From positions 20,548,031-20,612,030 of the forward strand of contig NC_060106.1 in NCBI RefSeq assembly GCF_021155765.1: DNA of 64,000 nucleotides. The letters are read 5' to 3'. Of this stretch, positions 63,101-64,000 are shown piece by piece (position 1 is the stretch's first letter; every line of letters starts with the position of its first letter). Position numbers and translations under genes: made by a program. The notes below the pieces were generated by a model, which did not search any database, was not told the DNA's origin, and saw nothing but the letters and a program-made list of their open reading frames with translations. This DNA is from Diprion similis (lineage: Eukaryota; Arthropoda; Insecta; Hymenoptera; Diprionidae).

Positions 63101-64000
63101 CTGGAAAGTAGATGCAGGAGAGAGGTGAGCAAACAAAGATGGATTTAGAACGAAAGTCAAGATCAACTTCAGCAAATCTTATATATAAGTAATAAGAGCC
63201 TTGAGGCAAATTTTTGATCGCTATGACCTACTCAGATGTGTTCGAGGTCAGGGACCATCGAAAGTACATTGTGATCCTCAACTGGTTACCCGCGTACGTT
63301 ATTGCGGAAATCAGTGTAAGTGTGTGCATGTAAATTATTTTTTGTCCAAACTAGCTCTAAAATTTGAAATTTTTTTTAGAGGTATCACAGTTATTTTCAA
63401 AATAATTATTTTGAAAACAGGAAATTATCGAAATTTCATTCTAAGGCAACTTACATTATATTTGGTCTCTCTCGATGTGTTAAATCGAAAAATACCGAAG
63501 TATGTTTCATTTACTTTTTTTTTAGCAAAATACGATATCCATGTGTAGTTTCACTGACCACGTTATGAATCGACAAAGTGAAAACGCGAGTGTATAAGAT
63601 AATATACAGGGTGATACGTGAAACTAAATATCGCTACCAGGGTGAAATCGAATCTGAGATAATGTTCTAAAACTGTCTGGGTACATCGTCATTGTTCTAA
63701 TGACGCAATAAAAAATGTATCCTGAAATCGAATCTTGCAGTCAAGCTTCAGAGAACATCTCAAGAATAGATCCAAGTGCTTGTCTGTGTACGATAATGCA
63801 AATAAACTCACTTTTCCTCTGACCTAGAGAATAAAACATGCCGAGATGTACATTGCGTTTCGAAATTTAAAAACGGCATCCAATTAACGTGCCGTTCCAT
63901 CCGGTGCGTAATCAGCGCGTGAGTCTCGGTACTATTGTGTTTTTAAACGCCTCTCTCATCTCACGTTGGGATCAGTGAAATGATACGCTGTTACTTATCG

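Larger units (their letters stand above)
61100..64000. other. Region upstream of the DCST gene, mostly unassigned
   Basis: No recognised protein. Two minus-strand candidate exons are listed separately (61691-61766 and 62902-63100). The rest shows scattered short frames without splice or family support. Confidence 0.5.

Noticed and set aside
63201-63548. 115-codon plus-strand frame
   Set aside because: No similarity, composition drifts to AT-rich, and there is no splice or start context.

Overview
The window is nuclear DNA of an insect. Genes are split by short, mostly GT-AG introns, intergenic DNA is AT-rich with many (TAA)n-type microsatellites, and two families typical of arthropods are present (a four-cysteine chemosensory protein and an insect-type GMC oxidoreductase). 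A hymenopteran is plausible but this is inference. No bacterial, viral or CRISPR features were seen.

Layout. 1067-3369 (+): the last five coding exons of a CMIP (C-Maf-inducing protein) orthologue; earlier exons lie outside the window. 6978-8170 (-): a complete five-exon Rab19/Rab43-type small GTPase, tail to tail with CMIP. 12326-38688 (-): a complete patched (ptc) gene, the Hedgehog receptor, with 11 coding exons encoding 1337 residues over 26 kb and introns up to 7.3 kb. 38689-49788: an 11 kb gene-free stretch upstream of ptc. 49789-51671 (-): a dead GMC oxidoreductase copy. 53673-54228 (-): a chemosensory protein. 55264-57778 (-): an intact six-exon GMC oxidoreductase (619 residues). 58513-61099 (-): a six-exon DC-STAMP-domain protein of the sneaky/DCST type (735 residues). 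61100-64000 holds only weak exon candidates. Exon joins were worked out by hand: every complete gene stays in frame from ATG to stop, although a few junctions rest on frame alone.

The most interesting signal is upstream of ptc. Six exact copies of the Ci/GLI consensus TGGGTGGTC (or GACCACCCA) lie between 43989 and 48929, about 5.3 to 10.2 kb upstream of the ptc start codon. They fall in locally GC-rich islands, two of them 21 bp apart. About 0.04 would be expected by chance in 5 kb, and I saw no other exact copy in the window. Since ptc is a direct Hedgehog target in flies and vertebrates, this looks like a distal feedback enhancer array. A perfect RFX X-box palindrome with a reversed CCAAT box lies at 40452-40494 in a possible CpG-rich promoter.

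The non-coding DNA also carries several non-autonomous [14 protein letters not shown] elements: a TA-flanked family with GGGT ends (6541, 19150, 43105), a TA-flanked element with GACTGTATC ends (44145), a TTAA-flanked piggyBac-like MITE (9174), a long foldback element (about 9610-10530), and a compound hairpin in ptc intron 4 (23561-23903).
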